A stretch of 14,494 bases of DNA from Anaerolineales bacterium UBA6663 (GTDB lineage Bacteria; Chloroflexota; Anaerolineae; Anaerolineales; UBA6663). This document shows positions 6,737 to 13,694 of the stretch, piece by piece. Location of the stretch: positions 399-14,892 of the forward strand of contig DKKP01000228.1 of the NCBI GenBank assembly GCA_002455335.1, given 5' to 3'. The stretch's first letter is position 1. Every line of letters begins with the position of its first letter. Made by a program: the position numbers and the translations under genes. The notes under the pieces were generated by a model. That model saw only the letters and a list, made by a program, of their open reading frames with translations, ran no database searches and had not been told where the DNA came from.

Positions 6737-8026
6737 TCAGGCCGGCGTCGCAAACAGGGGCATTTGCTGGGCCGGCGCGCGGCCGTTGATCAGGATGTAC
6801 GGAGCCGCGCGATCGGCCAGGACGCCCAGCCGCCGCAGATCGCCGATGTCGCGCAGCCTCGCCTGTCTCCGGGCGGAGATGATCGCGGCGGCACCCTTCG
6901 GGCCGATCCCGGGCACTCGCAACAACTCGGCCTCCTCGGCCTTATGGACCTCAACCCGCACCCCGGCCAGGTTCTCCTCGGCCCAGGCCTGCTTCGGGTC
7001 GCGATCGAGCGGGAGGCGGCGCGCCGACGTGAAGGGCAGGTCCTCCAGCTCAAAGCCGTAGTCGCGGATCAGAAACGACGCCTGATACAGACGATGCTCA
7101 CGCCACGGATCCTCGGGCGCCTGGTTCTCGAGCGGCGTGTCGGGCACCGGGTTGAAGGCCGAGAAGTACACGCGCCCGAGCTTGAGTTGTCGGGTGAGCG
7201 CGTGCGTGGTCGACAGGATCTCGAGGTCATCCTCGCCCGCCCCACCGACGACGAACTGGGTCACAAGCGATGGCCAGCGCCGACGACCGAAACGCTCGGG
7301 CGCCAGCGATTGGCGCAACTCATGGGCCCACTTGAGCGGCTGCAACAATTCCTCGAAGAAGATCTTGCCGGGCGCGAGGCGCTTCAAGCGCTCGGTGTTC
7401 GGGGCTTCGAGGTTGACCGAGAGCCGATCGGCCAACTGCATCGAGCGCAGCACCTGATCGCGCTCGGTGCCCGGCATCATCTTGAGGTGGAGATACCCGC
7501 GATAAGCAAGACGCCCGCGCAAGATCGCGGCCGTGTCGATCAACTGATCCTGCGTCCGCACACCGCCGCCGGCGACGCCCGAGCTGAGGAACAGGCCTTC
7601 GGCCACGCCGGCCTGGTGCATCTGCGAGAAGACAAGGGCCATCTCGGCGGGTTTGAACGTCGCGCGTCTGAAGTTGCGGCGCGCCCGGAACGGGCAGTAG
7701 AAGCAGTCGCGCTCACACGCGGAGGTGAGCAGCGTCTTGAGAAGCGCGATCCGCCGCCCGCCGGGCATCACGGCCTGGCTGACGCCGAGCGAATGCTTCT
7801 TGGCTTCGAGCGTCGGCGCCGGATCGCCGCCGCTGCGCGTCAAGGTGTCCATCGCCTGGTGCAGGGCATAGGGCGTATTGCCGCAGGGCGCGCGTTCATG
7901 GAGCTGACGCGCCGGGCCCTGACCTGGCGACGGGCGGCCGCCCACCGGGCGCTGGAGGTCGGCGTCTTCAGCCGGCTCCAGGCCCATGTGGTCGGTGAGG
8001 AGTGAAAGCTTGGTGGCGGCTTCCAT
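6737..8026 (-). CDS. Radical SAM protein with C-terminal HhH, putative DNA modification/repair (UDG-linked type)
   Basis: A 429-residue protein. Cys104, Cys108 and Cys111 (CERDCFYC) form the CX3CX2C motif that binds the 4Fe-4S cluster and S-adenosylmethionine. The core TIM-barrel-like region spans about 90-330. A helix-hairpin-helix DNA-binding motif follows (about 366-395, with VPGIGPKGAAAI). This arrangement matches the radical SAM family found beside uracil-DNA glycosylase-like proteins and proposed to act in DNA modification or repair; the reaction is not established, and no such glycosylase gene lies in this window. The last residues include QMPLF (421-425), which resembles a sliding-clamp-binding peptide. 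The start at 8026 is chosen from promoter geometry; an in-frame ATG 18 nt upstream would fall inside the promoter. Confidence 0.88.
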   Translation of the reverse strand: MEAATKLSLLTDHMGLEPAEDADLQRPVGGRPSPGQGPARQLHERAPCGNTPYALHQAMDTLTRSGGDPAPTLEAKKHSLGVSQAVMPGGRRIALLKTLLTSACERDCFYCPFRARRNFRRATFKPAEMALVFSQMHQAGVAEGLFLSSGVAGGGVRTQDQLIDTAAILRGRLAYRGYLHLKMMPGTERDQVLRSMQLADRLSVNLEAPNTERLKRLAPGKIFFEELLQPLKWAHELRQSLAPERFGRRRWPSLVTQFVVGGAGEDDLEILSTTHALTRQLKLGRVYFSAFNPVPDTPLENQAPEDPWREHRLYQASFLIRDYGFELEDLPFTSARRLPLDRDPKQAWAEENLAGVRVEVHKAEEAELLRVPGIGPKGAAAIISARRQARLRDIGDLRRLGVLADRAAPYILINGRAPAQQMPLFATPA

Positions 8027-8032
8027 CCCTCG

Positions 8033-8060
8033 ATCATAGAACATTTTTTCTGATTGTCAA
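8033..8060 (-). promoter_or_regulatory. Strong sigma70-type promoter of the radical SAM gene
   Basis: On the minus strand, TTGACA (8060-8055), a 16-bp spacer and TATGAT (8038-8033) lie in the 45-nt gap after the MFS gene. The -10 ends 6 nt before the ATG at 8026, so the transcript would start at or within a base or two of the start codon. The intervening GAGGG could act as a ribosome binding site only if transcription starts further upstream. Confidence 0.75.
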
Positions 8061-8071
8061 TTCGCACAGCG

Positions 8072-9283
8072 TCAATCGTCGGCGGCCTGCCCTTCGATCC
8101 AGGTCACACCGGACGGCGGGTTGAACACCCCGAGCCAGACGACGAGCGGGCCGAGCCAGAGGACCCAGAGCGCCTGGCTCAGGCCGAAGGTGGCCGCAAG
8201 CAGACCCACGCCCAGCGGCACAAGCTTTTCGACGAATCCAAAGATCGAGTCAACGGCGAGCACGGTGCCCGATTGGCCAGGGAGCGCGCCGTACATCTGG
8301 GCCTTGAGGATGGCGTACCAGCCGGCGTTGAGCAGCCCGACCAGGCCGATGAGGATGAGCTTGGCAAACAGCCCGGGCATGAGCAGGAAGGCCGGGAAGA
8401 TGAGCACCATCAGGCTGACGCTCCAGCGCAGATAGCTCCGGCCGGAGACGCGCGTGAGCAGCGGGATCACGAGGGCATCGCTGATCAGACCGACGCCGGT
8501 GAAGACCCCGACCGCCAGGGCGCCCTGTTCGGGCGTGCCGCCGGCCACATCGACGACATACAGGGCGAGGTAGCTCAAGAGCACATCGAGCATGAAGTCC
8601 GCGCACATCAGCAGGATGAGCCAATGCCTGACGTCGCGGCGGGCGAAGGCCCTGAGCACGCTGTTCAGGCCGGCCGGCTCGGCCGGGCGGGCCTCGGCCT
8701 CGACGGGCCGTGACAGACGCGCGCGCGCCGCCCACAGCACAAGGAGCAGTGCGGCCACGGCCAGCGCCAGATAGACCGTGCGCCACGATCCCCCCAGCCA
8801 GCCAAAGGCCGTCAGCAGCACCGGGCCGGACACCACGCCGATCGATCCGGCCAGGGTCCAGCGGGCCATGTGGAGCTCGCGGCGCCGCGGATCCAGGTCC
8901 ATCAGCACGGCCTGCGCCACGCTGACAAACGCGCCGGAGGCCGGGAAGAACAGGATGAACGCAAACAGCAGCAAACCGAAATCGGGAGCCAGGCCAGTGA
9001 GCAGATTGGCCAGACCGAAACACACTCCGCCGATCAGGATCAGCCAGCGCGTGTAGCCGCGATCGGCCAGGATGCCGAACGCGGGCTCGACAAAGGCGGC
9101 CAGCAGGCCGGGCAGGCTGAGGAGTAGGCCGATCTGGGCGTAGTCGAGGCGCAGATCGGCGCGGATCAGGGGCCAGGCGGATTCGCCCACGCCGAAGACC
9201 AACTCATCCAGAAATTCAATCAGCAACAGGGTCACGACCACGCCGCCAAGGCGACGGGAGGTCGAGGCAAAGACAGGGCTCAT
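8072..9283 (-). CDS. Major facilitator superfamily transporter
   Basis: A 403-residue inner-membrane protein with about twelve hydrophobic segments in two halves, separated by a charged central loop near residues 190-215 (RARLSRPVEAEARPAEPAG). Between segments 2 and 3 it carries the MFS loop signature in the form GILADRGYTRW (about 70-80). Length and layout fit drug- or metabolite-efflux MFS members; the substrate is unknown. The ATG at 9283 is preceded by GAGG (9289-9292) at 5 nt. A TATGAT box at 9399-9404 (minus strand) is a possible -10 but lacks a good -35. It is followed by the radical SAM gene, which has its own promoter. Confidence 0.87.
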   Translation of the reverse strand: MSPVFASTSRRLGGVVVTLLLIEFLDELVFGVGESAWPLIRADLRLDYAQIGLLLSLPGLLAAFVEPAFGILADRGYTRWLILIGGVCFGLANLLTGLAPDFGLLLFAFILFFPASGAFVSVAQAVLMDLDPRRRELHMARWTLAGSIGVVSGPVLLTAFGWLGGSWRTVYLALAVAALLLVLWAARARLSRPVEAEARPAEPAGLNSVLRAFARRDVRHWLILLMCADFMLDVLLSYLALYVVDVAGGTPEQGALAVGVFTGVGLISDALVIPLLTRVSGRSYLRWSVSLMVLIFPAFLLMPGLFAKLILIGLVGLLNAGWYAILKAQMYGALPGQSGTVLAVDSIFGFVEKLVPLGVGLLAATFGLSQALWVLWLGPLVVWLGVFNPPSGVTWIEGQAADD

Positions 9284-9420
9284 GGGTACCTCACGGGTCG
9301 GTCGAGCAACGGTTGGATGCCGATGACGCGACCTGGGCGGCGGCCCACGGGCGGTTGAGGATCAGCAGGGCGGACGATCGGAGAGGAACATACGCAGGAT
9401 CATATCACGCCGGAGGGAAC

Positions 9421-9448
9421 AAAAAGCTCCGGCGGAACCGCCGGAGCT
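9421..9448 (-). terminator. Rho-independent terminator of the cold-shock gene
   Basis: A perfect 11-bp inverted repeat, AGCTCCGGCGG (9425-9435) with CCGCCGGAGCT (9438-9448), GC-rich and with a minimal loop. On the minus strand it is followed by a run of five Ts (9425-9421). It starts 54 nt after the stop codon of the cold-shock gene. Confidence 0.9.
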
Positions 9449-9501
9449 CTTCGAAGATCGGAATTCAGGCTAGTGGAACCCTGGGGGTAGCCCAGGGCGA
9501 A

Positions 9502-9729
9502 TTACTCGGCCTTCTCTCCCAGGTCGACCACGTTGGCGGCCTGCGGCCCCTTATCGGTGTTCTCGATCGAGAACTCGACGCGTTGGCCCTCTTCGAGGTT
9601 GCGGTAGCCGGCACCCGTGATCGCGGAGTAGTGGACGAAGACGTCCTTCGCGCCGCCATCGGGGCTGATGAAGCCGTAGCCCTTGACCCGGCTGAACCAC
9701 TTGACGGTTCCAGTCACACGTTCGCTCAT
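9502..9729 (-). CDS. csp: Cold-shock domain protein (CspA family)
   Basis: A 75-residue single cold-shock domain, slightly longer than the usual 66-70 because of a charged tail. RNP1 is KGYGFI (16-21) and RNP2 is VFVHYSAI (30-37). The domain opens with VTGTVKWF and closes with GPQAANV, both characteristic. It binds single-stranded RNA and DNA and acts as an RNA chaperone in the cytoplasm. AAGGAGG (9740-9746) precedes the ATG by 10 nt. The gene is monocistronic, with a strong terminator at 9421-9448. One candidate promoter places it behind a leader of about 148 nt containing a terminator-like hairpin (9799-9838); a second, weaker promoter lies after that hairpin. Confidence 0.96.
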   Translation of the reverse strand: MSERVTGTVKWFSRVKGYGFISPDGGAKDVFVHYSAITGAGYRNLEEGQRVEFSIENTDKGPQAANVVDLGEKAE

Positions 9730-9768
9730 ACGATAGGTTCCTCCTTCGAACCCATTGACTGTGCGGGC

Positions 9769-9797
9769 ACTAAACCGTCTACCTGAAGCTCACCCAA
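9769..9797 (-). promoter_or_regulatory. Alternative weak promoter of the cold-shock gene
   Basis: Minus-strand TTGGGT (9797-9792), a 17-bp spacer and TTTAGT (9774-9769), about 40 nt upstream of the ATG. Both hexamers are weak. If used, the mRNA would begin downstream of the hairpin at 9799-9838, which would then only insulate the gene from upstream transcription. Confidence 0.3.
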
Positions 9798-9798
9798 C

Positions 9799-9838
9799 AA
9801 AAAATTCGCCCTCTGTCACTAGCCTTGACAGCGGCGAA
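9799..9838 (-). terminator. Terminator-like hairpin in the cold-shock gene leader (possible attenuator)
   Basis: On the minus strand TTCGCC (9838-9833) pairs with GGCGAA (9810-9805), and CTGTCA (9831-9826) with TGACAG (9818-9813), around a 7-nt loop and small bulges. The stem is followed at once by six Ts (9804-9799). It has the full shape of an intrinsic terminator yet lies about 70 nt upstream of the csp start codon and downstream of the best csp promoter. It could be an attenuator, or the terminator of the TPR-like gene that ends at 9955. Confidence 0.65.
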
Positions 9839-9883
9839 CGATGGATTGAGCCAAAACCTCGGATTTGTGCCTCGCTTCAGATA

Positions 9884-9912
9884 AGGTTACTCGACTTTGA
9901 CGTTTCGGTCAA
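9884..9912 (-). promoter_or_regulatory. Candidate main promoter of the cold-shock gene
   Basis: Minus-strand TTGACC (9912-9907), a 17-bp spacer and TAACCT (9889-9884). The expected start near 9877 gives a leader of roughly 148 nt, in line with the long 5' leaders of cold-shock genes. Confidence 0.5.
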
Positions 9913-9931
9913 TGGCGCCACAGACCGTCCT

Positions 9932-9957
9932 TAACCAAATAAGTTGTTTTTTGGTTA
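9932..9957 (-). terminator. AT-rich hairpin overlapping the stop codon of the TPR-like gene
   Basis: TAACCAAA (9932-9939) is the exact complement of TTTGGTTA (9950-9957) around a 10-nt loop containing a run of Ts. It covers the TAA stop codon of the gene ending at 9955. The low-GC stem makes it a weak terminator at best. Confidence 0.35.
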
Positions 9958-10212
9958 GTCGCCGAGTTCTGGGCCGTTGGCGAGTTCATCCAATCGACAG
10001 GCGGCCAGAGCCGCCAGGGGTTGAGTCCCACGCGCCAGAGAGCGATACCAGAGGCGGGCGCGCTCGAGATCGCCGGCCTGCTCAAAATCTTGGGCGATCC
10101 GCCACCGCAGCTTCGAGCTGGGGGTTTTGTGATACTGCGCGAGATGGTCGGCGGCAGCCAGAACGGCGGCCTCGCCCAGGCTGAGGTCGTCGAGATGTGA
10201 GGCCGGGTTCAT
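9955..10212 (-). CDS. Small TPR-like helical protein
   Basis: An 85-residue soluble protein. Residues about 36-75 (LRWRIAQDFEQAGDLERARLWY and following) look like one tetratricopeptide-type helix pair plus a capping helix, suggesting a small protein-interaction module; a single repeat is too little to assign a partner. The ATG at 10212 is chosen because AGGAGG (10217-10222) precedes it by 4 nt. A longer in-frame start at 10323 has no ribosome binding site and runs into the nrdJ terminator. The leader can form a weak hairpin (CCAACC 10238-10243 with GGTTGG 10256-10261). It is on the same strand as its neighbours but separated from nrdJ by a terminator. Confidence 0.68.
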   Translation of the reverse strand: MNPASHLDDLSLGEAAVLAAADHLAQYHKTPSSKLRWRIAQDFEQAGDLERARLWYRSLARGTQPLAALAACRLDELANGPELGD

Positions 10213-10322
10213 GGATCCTCCTGGACGCGCCGTCGGACCAACCGGCGAAGCGATTGGTTGGAGTGTAGACATGAACAGGGCCATGGAGCGCATGAACGGG
10301 TGTGCGATCGTTGGGAAAGACA

Positions 10323-10361
10323 CAGCGGGGTGGCGTGGGACATTGCCACACCACCCCGCTG
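10323..10361 (-). terminator. Terminator of the nrdR-nrdJ operon
   Basis: CAGCGGGGTGG (10323-10333) and CCACCCCGCTG (10351-10361) form an 11-bp perfect stem. It continues past one mismatch into GTGG/CCAC (10335-10338, 10346-10349) around a 7-nt loop. On the minus strand the sequence after it is T-rich (TGTCTTTCCC). It begins 27 nt after the nrdJ stop codon. Confidence 0.78.
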
Positions 10362-10388
10362 CTCGGGATCGGACTCAGGCGAGCTTGC

Positions 10389-12698
10389 TCAGCTCGGAAT
10401 GCTGAAGTCGACCTCGCAGGCGCCGCCGACGCAGGCGAGTTCCTGAGCCGCTGTGGTCAGGTCCTCTTCCTCGTAGTAGTAAAGCTTCGAGAAGTCGATG
10501 TTCGGGAAGTCGGCGGCGCGCTTCTCGAACTCTTCTTTTGTGATCTCGACATACGGCATCTGCGCGTACTGGGCGTCGAAGGCGGGCAGGAACGACAACC
10601 CGCCGATCACCTCGCGGTGCTCCCAGACCCATTTCATCAGGTCGAGCACCTCGTGCGGGCGATACGTGATCGTGCACGACGGGTTGTGCTCGGTCCAATG
10701 CAGTTTGTTCTGCAGCCAGAACTCGCACTGGTCGACGGCCGAGCGCTGATTGCGCGTGATCGCGCCCTCGGGCGCTTTGACCGGGAAGTGCACGACCCAG
10801 GTGTTGGCGTTCTCGGTCGTCTGCCCGTTCTCGGGGTCCATCGGCGCGCCGGCGTCGCGTAGCACCTTAAAGAGCGGCGAGTGCGCGGCGACGCGGACGT
10901 TGCGAACATAGTACGGTGCCCAGCGTGAGTGCAGGCCCGACGAGCAGTTGAGCAGCTGGCTCGAGTTGCCGCTGGGCTTGACGCACGTGATCGAGGCGCT
11001 GCGGTTGATGCCCAGCTGCTGGGCGAGGTTGCCCTGGAGCTCGACCGAGACCTCGCGCAGCCGGCGTTTGGCCATGGCGTCCTGGGCGATGGCGCTGTCC
11101 ATCTGGCCTGTGATGTCGACGCCAAGCAGCCGCTCCTCTTCGCAGTTCTGCTTCCAGATCGGGCGCAGGCCCGGGAAGTGCGTGGCCAGCGACTGGAGCG
11201 AGCCGATGATCGTGGCGACTTCAACTTTGTCGCGCAGCGTCTCGAAGGTGTCTTCGGCGCGGGCGACGGCCGCCGAGAGGTTGCAGAACTGGAACGGGCG
11301 CAGGTTGATCTCGCCGCACGGGTTGGTGCCGAACTCGGCATCTTTGCGGCGCGCCGGCTTCATGGCGTTGGCGGCGACGCGGCTGAAGATGCCGGGCTCG
11401 CCGCGGCCGCTGTCGACCATGGCCATGAACTCGTGGATGAAGCTCTGCTGGTCGAGCAGGTTCTCGTCCCAGACCGCCGAGTTGTTGGCGTTCCAGCGCT
11501 GGCTGTTGTCGCGCTCGAAGTCGCCGTTCTTGCTCAGGCGCATCTCGTCGTCATCGGCGTCGAAGAGCGAGATCATGGCGGTGCGGCGCACGCCGCCCGA
11601 GACTGCCGCGTTGCCGACGGCGCACATCATGTCGTGGGCGTCGAGCGGGCGCAGGAACGAGCCCTGACGAGCGAGGACGCGAGCGCGGACGAAGTCGAGC
11701 ATGACGCGGAACGGCTCGGGGCCCGAGGCGCGGCCGCCCTTGGTGCGCAGCGGCGTGCCGGCCGGCCGCAGCTGGCCAAGATCGAAGCGGACGTCGCCGC
11801 CCTCGAACCAGGTCTGCAGACCGAAACGCAGCGCCTCAGCCCAGCCCTCGGCCGAATCTTCGACCACGAACTCGATCGCGGGCTTGCCGCCCTGGCGCTT
11901 GATGCGCTGGAACTGCTCGACGTAGCGGCGCTCGACCGAAAAGCCCACGCCGCAACCCGACATCGAGATGATCAGCGCCTCGACGAAGCTGTCGATGCTC
12001 TCGACCGGCTGGTACGAGCAGTTGTAGATGGCGATGTTGTTGCGGCGCGCCGCCGGGCCGGCCATCGCCAACAACCGCATCGAGGGCATGGCCTCCATCT
12101 TCAAGATGCTGCGGCGCACGCGCTCGTACGTCTCGCGCGGCAGTCGGTCGCCGCCGAGCTCATACAGATAGTCGACGGCGCGATCGACCGTCTCGATCCA
12201 CGTCTCGCGGCGGCCCATTTCGTAATTGAAGCGCGAATACTTGTCGTAGAACTGGAACTTCTGGAGTTGGGTCGGAAAGTATTTGTCGGACTCGCTAAAC
12301 GACATGCGAACCGAATCGGGGATCGGACGCTCGGCGCGTTTCTTGGCGCGTTCGACGCGGTACAGGATGTAGTGCTTGGCGGCCTCGTACTCGCCGGCCG
12401 ACTGCAGCACCATCTCGACGATGTCCTGCACCTGCTCGACGCTGGGCTGATCGAAACGCGCCGCGACAATGTTGACCACCTGCTTGGCCAAATCGGAGAT
12501 CGGCGTCACGGGTTTGTGCCCGACCGAGGCGAAACACTTCTGCAGGGCGTTCTCGATGCGCGTGATGTCGAAGCTCACCACCCGGCCATCGCGCTTGACG
12601 ACATTCGCCGGCATCGCCATCAACTCCGAGACCCGCGGCCGCTTTGCGCGCCCGTTGCGTCCATTGACTTCGGTCACATCCTGTTTGTTGTCCAACAT
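10389..12698 (-). CDS. nrdJ: Adenosylcobalamin-dependent (class II) ribonucleotide reductase
   Basis: A 769-residue enzyme that makes deoxyribonucleotides from ribonucleotides using a B12-derived radical, so no oxygen or NrdB subunit is needed. It resembles the monomeric Lactobacillus-type reductase. Numbered from ATG 12698: an ATP-cone at about 32-125 (VVKRDGRVVSFDITRIENAL), Cys227 (YNCSY), thiyl-radical Cys461 with Glu463 in NPCGEI, Cys472 (FCNLS), and the C-terminal redox pair Cys756/Cys761 (CVGGAC). The spacings Cys461-Cys472 (11) and Cys756-Cys761 (5) match the 408/419 and 731/736 pairs known for the Lactobacillus enzyme. AGGAG (12709-12713 on the minus strand) is 10 nt from ATG 12698 but only 1 nt from another in-frame ATG at 12707, so 12698 is preferred. 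Follows nrdR by 85 nt. Confidence 0.93.
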   Translation of the reverse strand: MLDNKQDVTEVNGRNGRAKRPRVSELMAMPANVVKRDGRVVSFDITRIENALQKCFASVGHKPVTPISDLAKQVVNIVAARFDQPSVEQVQDIVEMVLQSAGEYEAAKHYILYRVERAKKRAERPIPDSVRMSFSESDKYFPTQLQKFQFYDKYSRFNYEMGRRETWIETVDRAVDYLYELGGDRLPRETYERVRRSILKMEAMPSMRLLAMAGPAARRNNIAIYNCSYQPVESIDSFVEALIISMSGCGVGFSVERRYVEQFQRIKRQGGKPAIEFVVEDSAEGWAEALRFGLQTWFEGGDVRFDLGQLRPAGTPLRTKGGRASGPEPFRVMLDFVRARVLARQGSFLRPLDAHDMMCAVGNAAVSGGVRRTAMISLFDADDDEMRLSKNGDFERDNSQRWNANNSAVWDENLLDQQSFIHEFMAMVDSGRGEPGIFSRVAANAMKPARRKDAEFGTNPCGEINLRPFQFCNLSAAVARAEDTFETLRDKVEVATIIGSLQSLATHFPGLRPIWKQNCEEERLLGVDITGQMDSAIAQDAMAKRRLREVSVELQGNLAQQLGINRSASITCVKPSGNSSQLLNCSSGLHSRWAPYYVRNVRVAAHSPLFKVLRDAGAPMDPENGQTTENANTWVVHFPVKAPEGAITRNQRSAVDQCEFWLQNKLHWTEHNPSCTITYRPHEVLDLMKWVWEHREVIGGLSFLPAFDAQYAQMPYVEITKEEFEKRAADFPNIDFSKLYYYEEEDLTTAAQELACVGGACEVDFSIPS

Positions 12699-12728
12699 AC
12701 CTCGCATGCTCCTATCATGTATGAGAAC

Positions 12729-12785
12729 GAGCCGCTAAAGAGCCGCCCGACGGGCCGAGGCCCGCCGGCGCCCCCTGAGCGGCTC
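12729..12785 (-). promoter_or_regulatory. Nested hairpin between nrdR and nrdJ
   Basis: GAGCCGCT (12729-12736) pairs perfectly with AGCGGCTC (12778-12785), overlapping the nrdR stop codon. Inside it CGGGCC (12751-12756) pairs with GGCCCG (12759-12764). No T-run follows, so it is unlikely to stop transcription completely. It may set the relative expression of the two genes or protect mRNA ends after processing. Confidence 0.45.
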
Positions 12786-13230
12786 ACTCGAGCAATCGAT
12801 CGATTTCTTCGCGCACCGACTTGAGGTTCTCGAGCCCCAGGTACACGATCGCGTAACGGATGTACGCCACCTGGTCGAGATCTTTGAGCCCGGCGATCAC
12901 CATGTCGCCGATCACGCGGCTGGAGACCTCGCTCTTGCCCATGGTCTGCAACGTGGCCTCGATCTCGCCCACCATGCGCTCGATGTCGCTGGCCGAGACC
13001 GGGCGCTTGGCGCACGAGATGCGCAAGCCGCGCATCAGCTTCTCGCGATCGAACTCCTCGCGCGTGCCGTCTTGCTTGACGATCAACGGGGTCGCGAGGA
13101 TGGCGCGCTCGTAGGTGCTGAACCGCTGGTTGCAGTCCTTGCACTTCCGCCGACGCCGAACACCGCCTTTTGAGTCGTGGTTGGTGTCGATGACCTGGCT
13201 GTCACCGGCACCGCAATAAGGACACCGCAT
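12784..13230 (-). CDS. nrdR: Transcriptional repressor NrdR
   Basis: A 148-residue protein of the usual NrdR length. The N-terminal zinc ribbon uses Cys3/Cys6 (MRCPYCG) and Cys30/Cys33 (RKCKDC), with the conserved DSQVIDTNHDSKGGVRRRRKC segment between. Residues about 48-138 form an ATP-cone that senses ATP/dATP. NrdR represses ribonucleotide reductase genes when dATP is plentiful by binding paired NrdR boxes. ATG 13230 gives the canonical N-terminus; a longer in-frame ATG at 13269 adds an unconserved stretch. No clear ribosome binding site precedes it. It is encoded directly upstream of nrdJ on the same strand, the expected regulator-target operon, with box-like AT-rich sites at 13273-13312. 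Confidence 0.95.
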   Translation of the reverse strand: MRCPYCGAGDSQVIDTNHDSKGGVRRRRKCKDCNQRFSTYERAILATPLIVKQDGTREEFDREKLMRGLRISCAKRPVSASDIERMVGEIEATLQTMGKSEVSSRVIGDMVIAGLKDLDQVAYIRYAIVYLGLENLKSVREEIDRLLE

Positions 13231-13694
13231 GATGTGTTCTGTCGCTTTGACGATAAACGCCCAGGTCACCCGCCATATTTAGGGGCGGGCAACGTGGGCA
13301 CCCAATATTTTCGACCTAGGGGCGCACAGTGTACAACACCCGCCGGGGGGGCGCAACCGACTCGAGGGCCATTTGCCTTAAAAGTTCTTGACCAATTTGG
13401 GCGTCAATTTCCTCGGCATTCAAGGACGACTTCGTCACACCCTTTTCCTTAAGAAACCGGCACGCCCCAAGATATGGGGGTTGGATCCATCGTCCGAGTT
13501 CGTCCTCACGCACCCGGTTGTGCCGGGCAACCACACACGCGGTGCCCGGGGCCGTGCCGGATCGGGTGGAGTTGCCTGTAGATAGCCAGGGAGACGCGCT
13601 GGCACATGACCCGGGATGTGACCACGCGCACTGGGCGCGGTGACCCGGCTTCACGTACCCTGACGGGCCATAGCGCTCGATCATGGGAGATCAC
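13231..13694. other. 464-nt gap between divergent nrdR and CPBP genes
   Basis: No convincing gene is present. Near nrdR are two AT-rich box-like sites (13273-13312). At 13370-13480 the DNA is clearly more AT-rich than its surroundings. A minus-strand frame open from 13684 to 13316 encodes, in its last 70 residues, a helical-looking sequence (for instance SLNAEEIDAQIGQELLRQM) with only about half G/C in third positions, unlike all neighbours. It has no ribosome binding site or good start (possible GTGs at 13534 and 13513). At 13514-13560 several short GC-rich inverted repeats occur, e.g. GGTTG...CAACC. I see no riboswitch or tRNA. Confidence 0.5.
13273..13312 (-). promoter_or_regulatory. Candidate pair of NrdR boxes upstream of nrdR
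   Basis: On the minus strand GAAAATATTG (13312-13303) and CTAAATATGG (13282-13273) each match about 8 of 10 positions of the NrdR-box core as I remember it (CwAtATaTwG). They are 30 bp apart centre to centre, close to but not identical with the usual 31-32 bp. The flanking bases match poorly. A weak TTGGGT/TAAATA promoter with an 18-bp spacer would overlap both, consistent with repression. Confidence 0.4.

Noticed and set aside
6764..8005. 413-codon open frame on the plus strand
   Set aside because: Antisense to the radical SAM gene, whose cluster motif, HhH and promoter are clear; no initiation signal or motif on the plus strand.
10929..12824. 631-codon open frame on the plus strand
   Set aside because: It lies wholly opposite nrdJ, which has all catalytic residues. 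The translation is low-complexity Ala/Arg/Leu/Asp-rich with no domain, typical of antisense frames in GC-rich DNA.
13600..13660. Possible long hairpin around GTGACC...GGTGACC
   Set aside because: The two arms are similar in direct rather than inverted orientation except for a 4-bp GCGC core, so no stable stem results.
13231..13694. Cobalamin riboswitch upstream of the B12-dependent reductase operon
   Set aside because: A B12 riboswitch would be biologically sensible here, but I found neither the B12-box pattern nor the conserved GCCACTG-type element on the minus strand.
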